In this document: positions 1-11,723 of the stretch, piece by piece | Numbering within the stretch: position 1 is the stretch's first letter | Layout of the letters: every line of letters starts with the position of its first letter | Assembly: GCF_000002235.5 (NCBI RefSeq) | Contig: NW_022145610.1 | Location: 435,271 to 499,270 of the forward strand | Reading direction: 5' to 3' | Source of the DNA: Strongylocentrotus purpuratus | Lineage: Eukaryota; Echinodermata; Echinoidea; Camarodonta; Strongylocentrotidae | DNA: 64,000 nucleotides | Position numbers and translations under genes: made by a program | Notes under the pieces: generated by a model | What the model was told of the DNA's origin: nothing | What the model saw: the letters and a program-made list of their open reading frames with translations, nothing else | The model's database searches: none

Positions 1-902
1 GATACAATTGTATGTATTAATCATCGAGGCCCCCTGCTGGTGATAATTAGAGAGAAGGTCAGTCACAGGAAACCCAACGTCCTGTGATGTCATGCCAATT
101 GTCATTCTCGTTTTACCGAGCACAGATTCTCACCCAGGCCTCCCGTCTCTGGCCTAGCTACCAGGGCTTCTAGGAGCGTGTACATGATACACTCAGGCTA
201 GGGAATGCACAGGCAGGCTTAGCATGGTATTGGCAGCGAATTAACAGTCATTATCTCTTCTTTCCTTTGGGGAGTGCGGTTTAAAGAAATTCTATGTTGC
301 CAGTCATCTGGGGGATTAAAATGAAATGTACAGTAGAGGTCAAAGGGGTCATTATAGAAACAAGACATACAAGTGGGAGGCTAAAGGGCCTGCAGCTACT
401 CTAGACATTTTCACCTTTTCAATGTTTGGGCAGCTATTACCTTAATATGTTGGGGCAACAAGATTTCAACTGATACCTCTTTTATGCCAAATTGAGTTAA
501 TACTATAACGATTTGCATCACCAGCAGCTGTCACAGTCATGAAAACTCTCAATGGACACTCATCTGCTAAACTTAAGAAACTAAAAAGTTTATATAACTG
601 AAATAAGAGAGGACCACCCCTCCCCTCCCAATAGACTGTAGTGTTATGAAAACCATTAGGAAAACGCAAAATTTGATTTCAATTTCCAATCATAAATATC
701 TTGATAATCAGACAGGCAATCAGGTTGTAAAAGTCATGGGGTTCCTGAGTGACCTAAAGGTTTATAATTATCATTGCAGCATGAGCTATTTATTCGGCAA
801 AAGATTTAAAAAAAATTAAAAAAATGAAATCATTACAAATGAAATCATTATACATGTAAATACCAAGATTGCTAAAATAAGTTAAAAACTTGTAAACAAG
901 CA
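1..902. other. unannotated spacer
   Basis: No gene, RNA or repeat boundary could be recognised. The right part becomes A/T-rich and runs into the simple-repeat tail of the neighbouring LINE. The short open frames here have no recognisable domain. Confidence 0.5.
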
Positions 903-930
903 ACCCCAAACATAAAAACATACTGTACAG

Positions 931-993
931 ATACAATACAATACAAAACAAAAAGATAAAATATGATACAATACAATACAATACAATACAGTA
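931..993 (-). repeat. LINE 3' microsatellite tail
   Basis: Repeated ATACA units on the plus strand (TGTAT on the element's sense strand), interrupted in the middle. The position directly downstream of the RT C-terminal frame marks the element's 3' end. Confidence 0.7.
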
Positions 994-1047
994 CTAATAA
1001 TGTTACATACTAACAAAATATATGAATCAATTATGTATTTCAATAAA

Positions 1048-1614
1048 TCAGTGAGTGGCAAGTATTGTTCTTTTCAGTTTAAGTTTAAATGTGTTGTGGT
1101 TCTTAACACCCTTTAAATGACTTAACTTGGAGTTCCATTTATGAGGACCTTGATATCTAATTGATTTATTTTGCAAAAATGAGTTAGTGAATTTAGGTAG
1201 AAGGAAGTCATTCTTTTTTCTCGTAAATGAGTGGTCATCCAAGTTCAAATGAAAACTGTCATAAAACGTTACTGGTAACATATCATTTTTGAGTTTGTAC
1301 ATAAATAATGAAGTCCCTTGAGAAAGAATATCTGAAAGTTTGAGTAAATTTAAGGATTTAAGCAATGGAGAGGTGTGCGCCCTGAAGGAAGCGTTGCAGC
1401 ACAACCGAACAGCCCGCTTTTGAAGTATGATAAGGGGCTCTAATAATTTATTAAACGTTCTCGCCCACCCGAAATTACAATACATTAGGTAGGGATATAT
1501 GAGTGTATAGTATAAAGAAAGCATGGTAGAGGATGGTAGAAAACTTCTTAACTTACTCATAACACCGACTTGAGATCGAATCTTCTTGGAAATTAATTCA
1601 ATGTGTTTTCCCAT
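1048..1614 (-). pseudogene. LINE C-terminal region after RT
   Basis: A 188-residue open frame continues the RT thumb and C-terminal region. It contains ISKKIRSQVGVMSKLR, then LYYTLIYPYLMYCNFGW (the conserved Y-x-x-l-I-x-P-h-l-x-Y segment after the RT core), then LQKRAVRLCC, and a tail with IRYQGPHKWNSKL that matches the usual R-x-x-G-P-x-x-W-N ending of CR1/jockey proteins. It overlaps the preceding frame by about 20 bases at 1593-1614, where one frameshift would rejoin them. The protein ends about 60 bp before the simple-repeat tail. Confidence 0.85.
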
Positions 1615-3008
1615 GTGAGTTTATTGTCAATGGCAAATCCTAAAAAAATTGCAAATTGTACCTGGTCAATACAGTTACCATCTATTGTCAGATTAACATT
1701 TTCAATTAAAGTATCATTTTTGTTGCCAAAGTTAAATATCATGAACTTTGTTTTGGTCTGATTAATTTTTAGTTTATTTGCGAGAAAACCAACTAGCAGC
1801 CTTTTGAAGTTCAACATTGGCTTCAAAAAATTAAGTCATTCAAGTTTTTACCAGAATAGAAGATGTTTGTGTCATCGGCATACAGTACATAATGTAATTT
1901 CTTTGAAGACTCAACAATGTCGTTTAGGAAGAGCAAAAATAATAATGGGCCCAAGATACTACCTTGAGGAACACCTTGCTTCATTAATAGCAATTCAGAG
2001 TCAGATTCATTATATTTTACAAATTGTGTTCTATTAGACAGATATTACTTTGGAACCATTCCAATGGAATGCCTCTAATTCCATAAAAACTTCGTTTTCT
2101 TCATAAGATTTTGTGATCCAAACAATCGAATGCCTTGCTAAGGTCTACATACACTCCTAAACCTATCTCTTTCTTTTCATAAAATTTGTACAAAAGTTTG
2201 GAAGCAAAAAGTAAAGCTGACTCCATTGAATAACATTTTCGAAACCCAAACTGTTCCGAAAAAATAATTGAATGCTTATGAAGGAAAGTAAGAACGAAAG
2301 CAATGATGTTGGGCGATAGTTCGATAAACCATGTATATTACCTTTCTTAAACAAAGGAATGACTTTTGAAACTTTCATTGATTCTGGAAATGATCCAGAC
2401 ATAAATGATAAATTAAACACATGGGTTAAAATAAGAAATTCACTTCTTAATAACGTATGGTGACATATCATCAACCCCACATGAGTGTTTATTTTTCAAG
2501 GAAGAATATAACTTCAAGATCTCATTTTGATCTGTTGGTGAAAGAATCAAAGAATGTGTTACGCTGGTTTTCAAATAGTCAAAAAAGCATCCAATGGTCT
2601 GGGGATTATCAAAACAACCAGCATTAACGAAAAACAAGTTAAATGCATTTGCAATTGCTTTTGGTTCAGTAAGCCTTACACCATCTTTACGAATGAATGA
2701 GGGTAATTTTGATTTACTATCTTTACCAAGCAGGTTGTTCAGAGTTTTCCAAGTGTTCTTTTAATCATGGCGATTTGATTCAAGCTTTTCAGCAAAGTAG
2801 TTCTTTTTGGAGACACATATAATGTGAGTAAGTCTATTTCTGAAAGATGTATACTTTTCTTCACGGAGGGGGTTTTCAGTTTTAAATACTGCTTATACAA
2901 GCGTTCCTTTCTACCAATGGATTTAAGAATGCCTTTTTTAATCCAGGGTTTTCTTGATGATCTACGTCTATCCTTACCAAATATTGTTTTTGAATGCTTT
3001 GAAATCAT
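1593..3008 (-). pseudogene. LINE reverse transcriptase domain, frameshifted
   Basis: The reverse transcriptase core follows the endonuclease in the same element. Visible motifs in order are a basic linker (WIKKGILKSIGRKERLY, frame 3008-2739), FKKGN..SNYRPTSLLS (RT motifs 0-1, about 2285-2380), FGFRKCYSMESAL (about 2215-2260), VDLSKAFD with the first catalytic aspartate (2125-2148), GVPQGSILGPLL (about 1939-1974), YADD with the catalytic pair (1871-1882), and FLGFAIDNKLTW (about 1612-1660). Thus all the catalytic residues one can check are intact, while the frame changes near 2480/2440 and around 2160-2260 and a stop follows YADD near 1842. This suggests decay by small indels, and perhaps a fairly young copy. 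It has no host function that can be inferred. Confidence 0.9.
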
Positions 3009-3119
3009 CTTTTAAAAATCTTGAATAAAGGTATCGTTAGCTTTGTTGACATTGGTTTTGGATGTTACCAAAGATCAATCATACAATGCTAAATCTTCAC
3101 ACAATGAGTTTAAGTCCAT

Positions 3120-3832
3120 TCAGTGTTTAACTTGATTCGCATTGTTCCTCTTCAAATGGGTGTGGTAATTTGATGGTAAAGAGTTCGTTACTTGAAAGAT
3201 GGGAAAGTGATCAGACAAATCTGAATACATGATTGGCTTATTCAATACGTTTGTAAAGATATTATCAATACAAGTTGATGAGTTAGTTGTTACATGAGTT
3301 GGTTTCGTGATAAGTGGGAGAAAAGAGGAGGAGTACATTGTATCGATAAATGCATTGGTATCCGAATGAAGGGCGTAACTAAGTAAATCAAAGTTTAAGT
3401 CTCCAGCAATATAGCATTGTTTATTCTCTTTGTTAACTTTACCAAGACATTCTCCAAGATGGTCATTAAACTCTGCACTACAAGTATCAGGAGATTTGTA
3501 TACAGTTCCAACGATTAAATTCTTCCCTTCCTTTAGGATTTCGATGAAAACAGTATCAATATTTGAAGTACAAAAATCCAAATCCATCCCTGGTTTGAAG
3601 GTGACATTGTCCCTGATGTACATACACACATCCTGCCTACACGACCAATTCTATGTTTTTGAATAAGTTTGCAATTAGGCAAACTATAAAACGAATGTGG
3701 GTCTCCCTTAAACCAGGTTTCCGTAAATGTGTATATTGTGAAATCGTGGTGAAGTGTACATGTACATGTATGTAATCTTGAACATGAGAAAACTTTGATA
3801 TAAGACTTGGAGCATTCAAGTGGAAAAATCAA
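3120..3832 (-). pseudogene. LINE endonuclease (APE-like) domain, frameshifted
   Basis: Known role in the family: the endonuclease nicks target DNA to prime reverse transcription. The upstream frame (3832-3533) contains a TETWFKGDPHSF segment, matching the conserved E-T-W motif of exonuclease-endonuclease-phosphatase folds. The second frame (3629-3120) carries VGTVYKSP, then AGDLNFDLL (the catalytic D-x-N motif), then TCIDNIFTN, and finishes with SDHFPIF, the conserved S-D-H motif. The two frames overlap near 3533-3629, so a frameshift separates the N-terminal third from the catalytic core. All key motifs are visible, so the call is strong. The domain belongs to the surrounding LINE and is not a host gene. 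Confidence 0.85.
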
Positions 3833-3990
3833 AATTGACCTTCTGATTTTCTATTATTAATGTTAACATTGAAGGTGTCATTGAAATAATAATTACAATA
3901 AAAAATATGGTCATCTAATAGGGAACTCATCACTTCATTCAGGGAGAAAATATCAAATTGTAAATCATCATGTCATTAAGAAAGTTTTTG

Positions 3991-4538
3991 ACTTCACTTT
4001 TATCAAGTGTTATAGAGATCATATAGTTTTGGTTTTGATTTCTTCAACTTTAGGCCTATTTGATGAAAAACAGATTAGGCTCATACCTGTTCAGCAATCA
4101 GAAAAAGAGCAAACTCTACACATTATGATATTTTGGGTCTTTCTTTACCATTATTTACAATTTGAGAATTGAAAAAGTTACATGGATTGTAATCATAATT
4201 TTGATCTATTACTGTTTGTACATATTTGTTACCTTATATACATGCAGGCTTATATACCCATTCAGATAAATTAATAAAGAAAAAAAAAATTTCGCTATCA
4301 CCAATAGGCCTATAATGCCAGGATGTAGCCTCTCTTGGGGCTGAATTTTGAGCTACATCCGGGACTTAGATATTCCCTGTATACTGCGGCTCCCTCGTGG
4401 TACATACATTATGCATGCGCAATGTAGGGGGCATTTTAATGGGGCTTGAACGTTACATACAGGCATTTTTAATAAATTGCCGATTTCCACATTATGTATC
4501 CCATACATGTACATATCCATTCCTAAGCATGAGATCAA
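3991..4538. other. unannotated spacer
   Basis: AT-rich flank of the LINE with an A-tract at 4279-4290. No gene or repeat boundary is recognised. Confidence 0.4.
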
Positions 4539-4761
4539 CCCCCTGTCCACACACAACATTTTCCGTGATTAGCTATACCGTTTCGCGATAGTGATACCGT
4601 TTCGCGATAGTTTTACGATGAAATTGTGTGTGTGGACGCTCACTAACGATACGTCGTATAACGAAACTAGTCCAACGAAACGCAGGTTTGGGCATCGTTT
4701 CGAACTGAAACTCAATAAAGAATCACGCCTAATCACGAAAATGTTGTGTGTGGACAGGGGG
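4539..4761. mobile_element. 223-bp TIR element (MITE)
   Basis: The left end CCCCCTGTCCACACACAACA (continuing into TTTTC.GTGATTA) is mirrored as the reverse complement at the right end (TAATCACGAAAATGTTGTGT and onwards to GGACAGGGGG). The terminal inverted repeats are about 30 bp with one extra base on the left. The interior is rich in TTTCG/CGAAA and has no coding capacity, as expected of a non-autonomous DNA transposon. No clear target-site duplication was seen, so the superfamily is open. Confidence 0.8.
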
Positions 4762-4894
4762 AGTGTAACTAGTGTAACTAACTGGGCGGGGCTTAACGTG
4801 ACCTCGAGCAAAAGGAGACCAAACTGTAGAGTTTCAGGATTACTTTCTTCTGTTTATGGACATCCTTGAATTTATACGATGATTATTTATATGA

Positions 4895-4995
4895 AGTTTC
4901 TTGTGTGTGGACACTTTGAAATTTATACTATGATTCTTTATACGACGTTTCGTTATAGAGTTACGGGATAAATTGTTTTGTGTGTGGACACGCTG
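4895..4995. mobile_element. fragment related to the 4539-4761 TIR element
   Basis: Carries TTGTGTGTGGACAC near both ends and internal TATACGACGTTTCGTTATA, which resemble the ends and interior of the MITE at 4539-4761. The two repeats are in direct orientation, so this looks like a rearranged or partial copy. Confidence 0.45.
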
Positions 4996-5167
4996 CAAGA
5001 ACCCTACAAAGTTTTAGCCATATATGGTGCTGAAGGCACATGGATTTTTCTCAACATTTTGTGGATAAACTTCATGTTTACCTTGATGGAAAGAAGGTCA
5101 GCTAGCATACATTCCATGAGGCTTGAGAGGCATTGACTGAGTGCAGGTAGGTAACCTGAGCGCTATA

Positions 5168-5548
5168 GGTCTGTCCTCATCAGCTCGAGATTGCCAAATA
5201 TCCCGCTATTTTAACTACCCCGATCGCAATTTATCCAGTTAACTGATTTGCGTCTTCATCAGCCTGAAGTTGCAATTAGCGGGATATTTGGTCGAGATAA
5301 TCATCCAAAGATATCTTGGGATAGTTTGCAAAATATCCCGCTATTTGTCCGGTGCGACTTCACCAGCCCGAAAACTCGCACTATGCGCAAACGTTGAGCA
5401 AAATATCTTGAGCTAATTTCTCGAGCTCGAGTTTCAAGTTTGGAGGTCGAGTCTCGAACTGATGAAGACGCAATTTGTAACTTCAAGATTATTTCCCAAA
5501 TCAGAAATAGCGGCCTATTTGGCAATCTCGAGCTGATGAAAACATACC
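5168..5548. mobile_element. MITE family A, copy 1 (TA-flanked)
   Basis: Begins GGTCTGTCCTCATCAGCTCG and ends with the inverted counterpart (CGAGCTGATGAAAACATACC). It is flanked by TA on both sides, as for Tc1/mariner-type insertion. The arms run about 35 bp (to CCAAATA). The interior contains further alternating copies of CTTCATCAG/CTGATGAAG and AATAGCGGGATATTT. Other copies are at 23876, 30430, 40365 and 61014. Non-coding. Confidence 0.85.
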
Positions 5549-8500
5549 TAATGTCATATCAAGGGCAGCTAGGCTGGCTGTCACATACAGGTACCTGATA
5601 GAACCATTGACTGGGCTTGATATGGGGTATTTGGGTAAGGATGTTAGAAGATCTTGCGGTTTATGTATGCGTGGGCAGCTTTCTATTGAACTCATGGGAT
5701 TGCTATGATGCTAGGTCTCTTTAGAAATACTTTCTTCAAGTTCATGAATAGACTGACTCGATACTTGAGGTTGGAATGCTCCACACTGACAGACGCCCAC
5801 GACACAAGTTTGAAAATGTGACATAGGGCTCATGTATACAGGCTCTAAAAAGTTCACTCCAGACCCCCTTTAAAAAAAAACTTAGTGTGGAGCCCCTGAA
5901 TAACCTCAGTATGGATAAACATTTTCATCCAAACAGAGCTATCACTACAGACATTGCAGCCTGCATGCATATTTAGCATACTGAATATCAGCACTACTTT
6001 CAAATTCAAAGGTTGTGTATTACTCTTTTTCTGTGGAGGTCATTATTATCTAGTTAACAATATTCTATTCTACCATATTTTTTTCATCTTTATTCTAAAA
6101 TTTAACTTCATTAGATGATTCTTGGAAGAAAGAAAAAAAAAGCTTTATTACCATGCTGTTTTAACTTGGAAATGATAGAACAGAAACAGAAATGTAGTAG
6201 CCATTATTTAGAAGAAAAAAAATTATCCACTGTGTGTGGCATGATGTACGGACTATTTATCTTCCTTTATGAGTCGTTCAACTTCTGCTGTTAATCTATC
6301 ATTCATAAACCTACTCCTTGATCTTTAACATCTGGTTCATTTGAGCAAGACACCATGATACCTCTTTCTCTTTCCTTTACTCCCACTCATCCATTCTTTA
6401 TGTCAATCTTTGTCAGTAGATCACCTCCCTCAGTTCCATTCTCCCACTTCTCTTTTTTGGCTTTACATGAAAACCAACCCTGATAAATAACTACTCTAGA
6501 GAAAATCAAAAAAAGTAGACTGGTGAAAGTTTGTATGAATCAGGATAAGACATGACAAAGTTGGGCAAGGCCAAGGTAATCGGTCATTTGATGTCCTCAA
6601 AATTACCAAGTACTGTGGAGTCATGGACACAAACTGAAAGCAAATTTTTGTTCTGATCTAAGCCCTAGAAGAGCTTGTTAAATTAATATTATAATCAGAT
6701 AAATGCTTTGATGTGGTCAGTGTCACATATGAGATGAAATATCTTGGACTTGTCCAGTGTTCATCAAGTTATAGGTTCCACAACTAGTCATTACCATTTG
6801 CTCTTCTACACTTTAATTTTTTGCTATTGCTCCTCCCAATTTCATTTACCATTCCCCCATTTTCTCACCCCCCCCTCCCCCAATCTTCCAAATCGTCTCC
6901 CCTTTTCTTTCTCCCCATCCTGCCCTCATCTGTCTGTCTTTCTCGCTTTCACACTTTTTACTGTTAAATTACTCATTTTTCATTTCAAGCTCTTTTTTAC
7001 TTTCCGTGTTTGTCCCTCTCAAACTCCTTCACAATCGTTGTCTGCGCTATCTTACTCTCTTCATATGGAATGTGTGAAATGGAATAGTCTGAAATATGAA
7101 GCATGATATTATCAATGAACAGTCAGTTCAGGGTTATTTTTCGTACTTTGACTGATTTATGGTGATAAGAAATCTCTTTAGAATGGAAGAAAGTCAAACC
7201 TGTGTGGTCTTACTCCGGTCCCATAAAACATAGTTTATTAAGAATTGAAAACAAACTTGACCGCATTTTATTAGATTCCATATTCCCCCAATCTGAGTGG
7301 GAGAAAATGGAAGGATGAAAGACCACAGTATTTGAGCTCCAGTATACAAGTATATTTCATATATATTGCATGCAGAAATGTTATAGATGATATTTAACAT
7401 ATTTTGGAGATATTGCACAGATGAATTCACAATGTCGTGACTGGCAAATTTGAGATGGTCACTTTTGTCTGTGTTTATGATGTAAATTCATGGAAAAAAT
7501 GTAGAATAGCAACAAAAAATAGTTCATTCTCGTAATGAACCATAAAATGAGTTATTATATTGATAATTCATTTCTCAATTTTAAGACCAGTTTTGATCAG
7601 TCTAGCCTTCATACAGTTACTATAATGTAGAATTAAAGAAAATATTGTGTAACTGTATAATGATTATATTGGACCCTATCCATGCTATATATGACGAAAG
7701 TGCAGCTGTTGCAGTGCAGTTGTTTTTAATGAATTATAGCATTGTCACTAAGTCACACAATGTCTGTGTTATATATGAACATGTGTAGAGGTGTATTAGT
7801 AATGCTTTAGTCTGCCAAATGTTGACAGAAAACTAATATTAAAGTTTAAGTGCATTAAGAGTAGTCAAACAAGTTTAAAGCAACTAAACTTGAATTGCTA
7901 GTCACACAATAATTCTCCATTTTGCCTGTAACTATTACATTTCACTGTGAATTGCTCTGTACTGTTTTAGTGAGTCAGGTTGGGGCATGGAGTTGCGATT
8001 TTGTTAACCATTCCACAATGCTTTGCAATGTGCATGCACTGAAAGTACTTAATAATTTTGTTCATCTCTATAGTTTTATTTTATATTTGAATATGACTCC
8101 ATTTAAGTTTGTGAACATTCAATGGTACATTTCATAGAGCACAACCTATCCTATGAAAGTGTCCAGCACAATTTTGGATTTTAAAAATGAGTGGAAACCT
8201 TTAACTTGTCTTTTTGAAATGCCATTGCTGTAAGGATGTTATCTATTAAGAGAGAGGAAGGGAGTTCTGAACCTTGTCCAGAATTCTCTGTTTCTCCTGT
8301 CCATTCGTACTACACAGTAGAGCCATGTATCAGCCAACAGATGTCACTGTTATTGTCCTCTCAAATCCTCTTATCATTGTAAATCATTTATGAAACTGTA
8401 TTCTTAACCATGATTTACTTTATTTTGAAGTACTATCAATTTTATTTTTATATTATAATAATAGTTTGCTTTATTAAGATTTGTATCTATTTTCAGAATT

Positions 8501-8752
8501 TTTTGTTGCCATATTACAGGTTTTTCAAACAAAAAAGTAAATTTAGATAGATTACCATGACAAGGTACTATCTCATGATAGGCAAACCTGCTTTATTTGA
8601 TCTACTTTAACCTAATAGTACATGTACATACATAGTTATTCTCTTGTGTTGTATTGTTTTCCTTGTTTTCAAAGAAATATATGTATATGAGTACACTCTC
8701 TGCAATATTGGGTGGTAGTGGGGAAACCCCCCAAACATAATAGCCTTGACTG
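5549..8752. other. unannotated spacer
   Basis: No exon or element with clear boundaries was found. A pyrimidine-rich stretch at about 6780-7030 gives a long open frame that is low in complexity and rejected as a gene. AT-rich sequence dominates. Confidence 0.45.
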
Positions 8753-8826
8753 TCTGTTTGGAGCCAGAAGGGCATTGATATCTATACTTTAACACAGAGT
8801 TGATGTCCTTCTGGCCCTGAACAGAC
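8753..8826. repeat. short foldback repeat B, copy 1
   Basis: About 74 bp. TCTGTTTGGAGCCAGAAGGG at the left is matched in inverse by CCTTCTGGCCCTGAACAGA at the right, with TTAACACAGAGTT near the centre. It can form a hairpin. Similar units lie at 54069-54141 and 62213-62290, with a half copy near 12866. Confidence 0.7.
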
Positions 8827-9364
8827 GATGTCACTTTGCAGTATTAAGTGATGTTGCTGTTCTAGTATTGGGAAGTACATGCATGCAGCTTCGGGAGGTT
8901 AAGCAGTGATATAGACAATGATCATTGTGTGCTTGATTTCAGAAAGGTTAAACGTTGGCAAATTGTTTGTAAATTATAATTGGTAGTTTTTAATTCAAAT
9001 GAACCCTGACCGTGCGATGCTATTGTTATTGAAAATACTAAGAATGAGTTATATCCTATCACTGTTAGCAATGAGACAAATCTAAATATCGAAATGTGTT
9101 GTCTGAATTTAGACAATATATTTGACTCACACTAATTATTGTAAGAGGATATGACTAGTCTTCTAATCTTGCATGGAATCATATGAGCACTTATGCTTAT
9201 TACATAACAAGAGGAAGTGATACAGAAATTGTCTGGTAAATATTTAAAGCAAATATAGCACGATCTATGAATGGACAAATTCAGACATTCTCTGAGTGCC
9301 ATTGTATTTTACGAAGACAACAAGCTAAGGTTTAAGGTTGATATGACTGCTTAGAGTTGATTGA
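8827..9364. other. unannotated spacer
   Basis: AT-rich sequence between the foldback and the satellite. Nothing recognised. Confidence 0.4.
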
Positions 9365-9845
9365 GTGCCCTTTACAGCTCTCAGCTGTATTTTACAGTTG
9401 GTTGTTCCCCTGACTTTATAAGATGATTGTTAGTGCCCATTTAGCTCTCAGCTGTATTTTACAGTTGGTTGTTCCCCTGACTTTATAAGATGATTGTTAG
9501 TGCCCATTTAGCTCTCAGCTGTATTTTACAGTTGGTTGTTCCCCTGACTTTATAAGATGATTGTTAGTGCCCATTTAGCTCTCAGCTGTATTTTACAGTT
9601 GGTTGTTCCCCTGACTTTATAAGGTGATTGTTAGTGCCCTTTACAGCTCTCAGCTGTATTTCTGAGTCGGTTGTTCCCTTAAGCCTCTTTCACACCTGAT
9701 CTGCGTAGTGTGGCATACCGACTATGCCAAAATTAGGATATGAATTCATTTTTTTCAAATGTTGCCTCTGCGTAGGTTATGCGTAGGCTGACGTACGATG
9801 GCGTATGGTTACGTACCCTGTGCATAGGCACCGCGTACCTACAGC

Positions 9846-11119
9846 CAGGGCTCAAATTAATTTTTTGCCCACGGGGGCTCTTCCAAAAAAAAGAGCCCCG
9901 TGAGCCTTCTCGCTTTTAGTGCTGACGGGGGCTCTTATTTTAATACAAATTTCCATTGAATACAAATACGATGTGGAGCATCGTCCACGAGCCGCATAGT
10001 GATTTTTGTTGTTGCTATTTTGAACCCCCGTAAGTGGTGTTTTCCTGGCATCTACAAACATGCGGATCATCGTCCACAAGCCGCAAAGCGGCGAGGCGAT
10101 TTTTTGGTGCTTTTTTGAACCCCCTGTTAAGCTATGGTCACAAATCAGAGCAGCGACCGACCGATCAGTAGCCTGCTCGGTCGCTGCTGGAATTAGGCAT
10201 CGCCCAGCGATTACGTCGGTGCCCGGTCAGCGACCGCCCAGGCACCGAGCGTATTTTGAGCGGCGACTGAAAAGTGAGCAGGCGCCGCCCAAATTTTAAC
10301 TCCGCGCTAAAACTTCAGCGGCGACCGAGCGATGCCCTAAAAACGAGCGGTGCCTGGGCGGCCGCCGCTTGGTGGCCGGGCAGCCGCCGGACAGAATTGG
10401 TTAAAAACTCGCCGCTCGGCCGCCGAGCAGGCTACTTTTGGGTTATGTGACCATAGCATAAGTGATGTTTTCCTAGCATCTACTGACATCTACTAATACT
10501 GTGTAGGTCTGGACACATGATAGCATTTTTCTGTGCACATCACATTTTTCCTTGGCAGCCCAAGGGGGAGGTGGGGGGTGGGGGGGGGGGTTAAACCCCC
10601 TTAACCGCCTAGATCCGCCCCTGCAACATCTTATGCCTTCTTCTTCTTCTCAATATTGATTTACTGGTCGGGTTACATTATTTGCTGGTCTTTAAGAATC
10701 ACCAGATTTTAGAGGATTCAAACTTTCACACCGAAAAACTTCTCCATGTTTCTTTCAGTCCTTGCGCGATTGTCGATCTCCAGCTCCATCAGATATTGAG
10801 CGTCAGCGTGCATACCGGTATTAACAGCGCAGTATAGCCACTGTGCTGACGGCTGCACTGCGAGCTTACGTTGTTTGTATCGGGAATACTCATAGAGATG
10901 GGAGAGAAAGCGCCATCTAAGTTCCATTTCATTGGTTTAAGGTTTGAAAATTAATACTCAATATTGTGTTAAAGTTATATCAAAAAAGATAATCTTAATT
11001 TTATAATTCCACGGGGGCGATTTTTAATTTTGCAACCGCCCCCGTGAGCAACCTGACAGGGGCGATCATGGAGCTCACGGGGGCGAATCGCCCACCGCCC
11101 CCGTGTATTTTGAGCGCTG
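9846..11119. mobile_element. hAT-like element nested in the Harbinger-like element
   Basis: The left end CAGGGCTCAAATT and right end AATTTTGAGCGCTG-type sequence (TATTTTGAGCGCTG) are inverted repeats. An exact 8-bp duplication CCTACAGC flanks them (9838-9845 and 11120-11127). CAGGG termini with 8-bp duplications are diagnostic of hAT transposons. The subterminal regions hold CACGGGGGC hairpins (9868-9935 and 11010-11105). A roughly 100-bp internal duplication (GCATCGTCCACGAGCCGCA and TTTTCCTGGCATCTAC) lies at 9970-10130. A 70-residue minus-strand frame at 10718-10927 is open, but I cannot show that it is transposase. Probably non-autonomous. Confidence 0.85.
10131..10457. mobile_element. GC-rich 327-bp TIR element nested in the hAT-like element
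   Basis: GCTATGGTCACA at the left and TGTGACCATAGC at the right are perfect inverted repeats. A longer subterminal inverted pair, GTAGCCTGCTCGG and CCGAGCAGGCTAC, lies inside. TAA occurs next to both ends (10128-10130 and 10459-10461). The flanking sequence (CCCCTG and AAGTGATGTTTTCC) matches the uninterrupted paralogous stretch at about 10023-10045, which shows where the insertion happened. The interior is rich in CGGCGACCG/GCCGCCG and has no coding capacity. Confidence 0.8.
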
Positions 11120-11723
11120 CCTACAGCATATGCAATTGCGTAAAACAAGCGTAAGGTTGCGTACATTTACGTAGGCCTGGCGTACAGGTTTGCTTACGGT
11201 TGCGTACGGTTGCTTATTGTTTGCGCAAGCTTTTACTACTTAATCTGACTGGCGTAGGGTAGCGTACTATTGCATAGGCTTGGCGTACTGTAGTGTAGTG
11301 TTGCGTATACTTGTGTACAAAAAAACATACTCTCTGTGTCTAGTGCCGAAGGTACGCCACGTCCATCTCGCGTACCCATTTGCGTCCCTCAGCGTATAGT
11401 TACATGTATGTAGGGCAGCGTGCGCTCGACATAGTCGGTACGCTGCACTACGCAACTCTACGCATGGCCCGGTGTGAAAGGGGCTTTAGCTTTAGAAGAC
11501 TATTGTTAGTGCCCTTTTATCTCTGCTGTATTTCTCAGTCAATTGTTCCCTTAGCTTTATAAGATGATTGTTAGACTCCCTTTAGCTCTCAGCTGTAATT
11601 ATAAGTCAGATATCCCCCAGCTTTGTTTAATGCCCTTGTAGTTCTAAGCTGCATTCCTCTGTCAGTTGTAACTCTAACTTTGTATGTTTGTTAGTGACCT
11701 TTTAGCTATCAGCTGTGCTTCTC

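Larger units (their letters stand above)
903..3990 (-). mobile_element. degenerate CR1/jockey-superfamily LINE
   Basis: A nearly complete but broken non-LTR retrotransposon read on the minus strand. From its 5' side (right) to its 3' side (left) it contains an APE-type endonuclease, a linker, a reverse transcriptase and a C-terminal region. It ends in a short tandem tail, (ATACA)n on the plus strand at about 931-993. A microsatellite tail rather than poly-A is typical of CR1/L2-type elements. The frame changes several times: 3832-3533, 3629-3120, 3008-2739, 2637-2440, 2480-2163, about 2160-1842, 1826-1593 and 1614-1048. The element is therefore not functional as it stands. The 5' end is uncertain; possible ORF sequence continues to about 3990. 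No target-site duplication was identified. The exact clade (CR1, L2, Crack, Daphne) is not resolved. Confidence 0.85.
9682..11485. mobile_element. PIF/Harbinger-like TIR element containing later insertions
   Basis: The ends AGCCTCTTTCACACC and GGTGTGAAAGGGGCT form inverted repeats. They are flanked by TTA on both sides (9679-9681 and 11486-11488), and removing the element restores an intact satellite unit (CCCTTAGCTTTATAAG). A 3-bp TTA duplication is the hallmark of PIF/Harbinger transposons. The subterminal regions are packed with GCGTA/TACGC motifs in both orientations (9700-9837 and 11128-11465). Without the nested hAT-like insertion the element would be about 520 bp with no transposase, so it is non-autonomous. 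Confidence 0.85.

Noticed and set aside
6744..7106. 120-residue plus-strand frame
   Set aside because: Pyrimidine-rich low-complexity sequence, with no domain, splice sites or conserved motif.
10718..10927. hAT transposase fragment
   Set aside because: The 70-residue frame lies in a hAT-like element, but I see no catalytic or dimerisation motif to support it.
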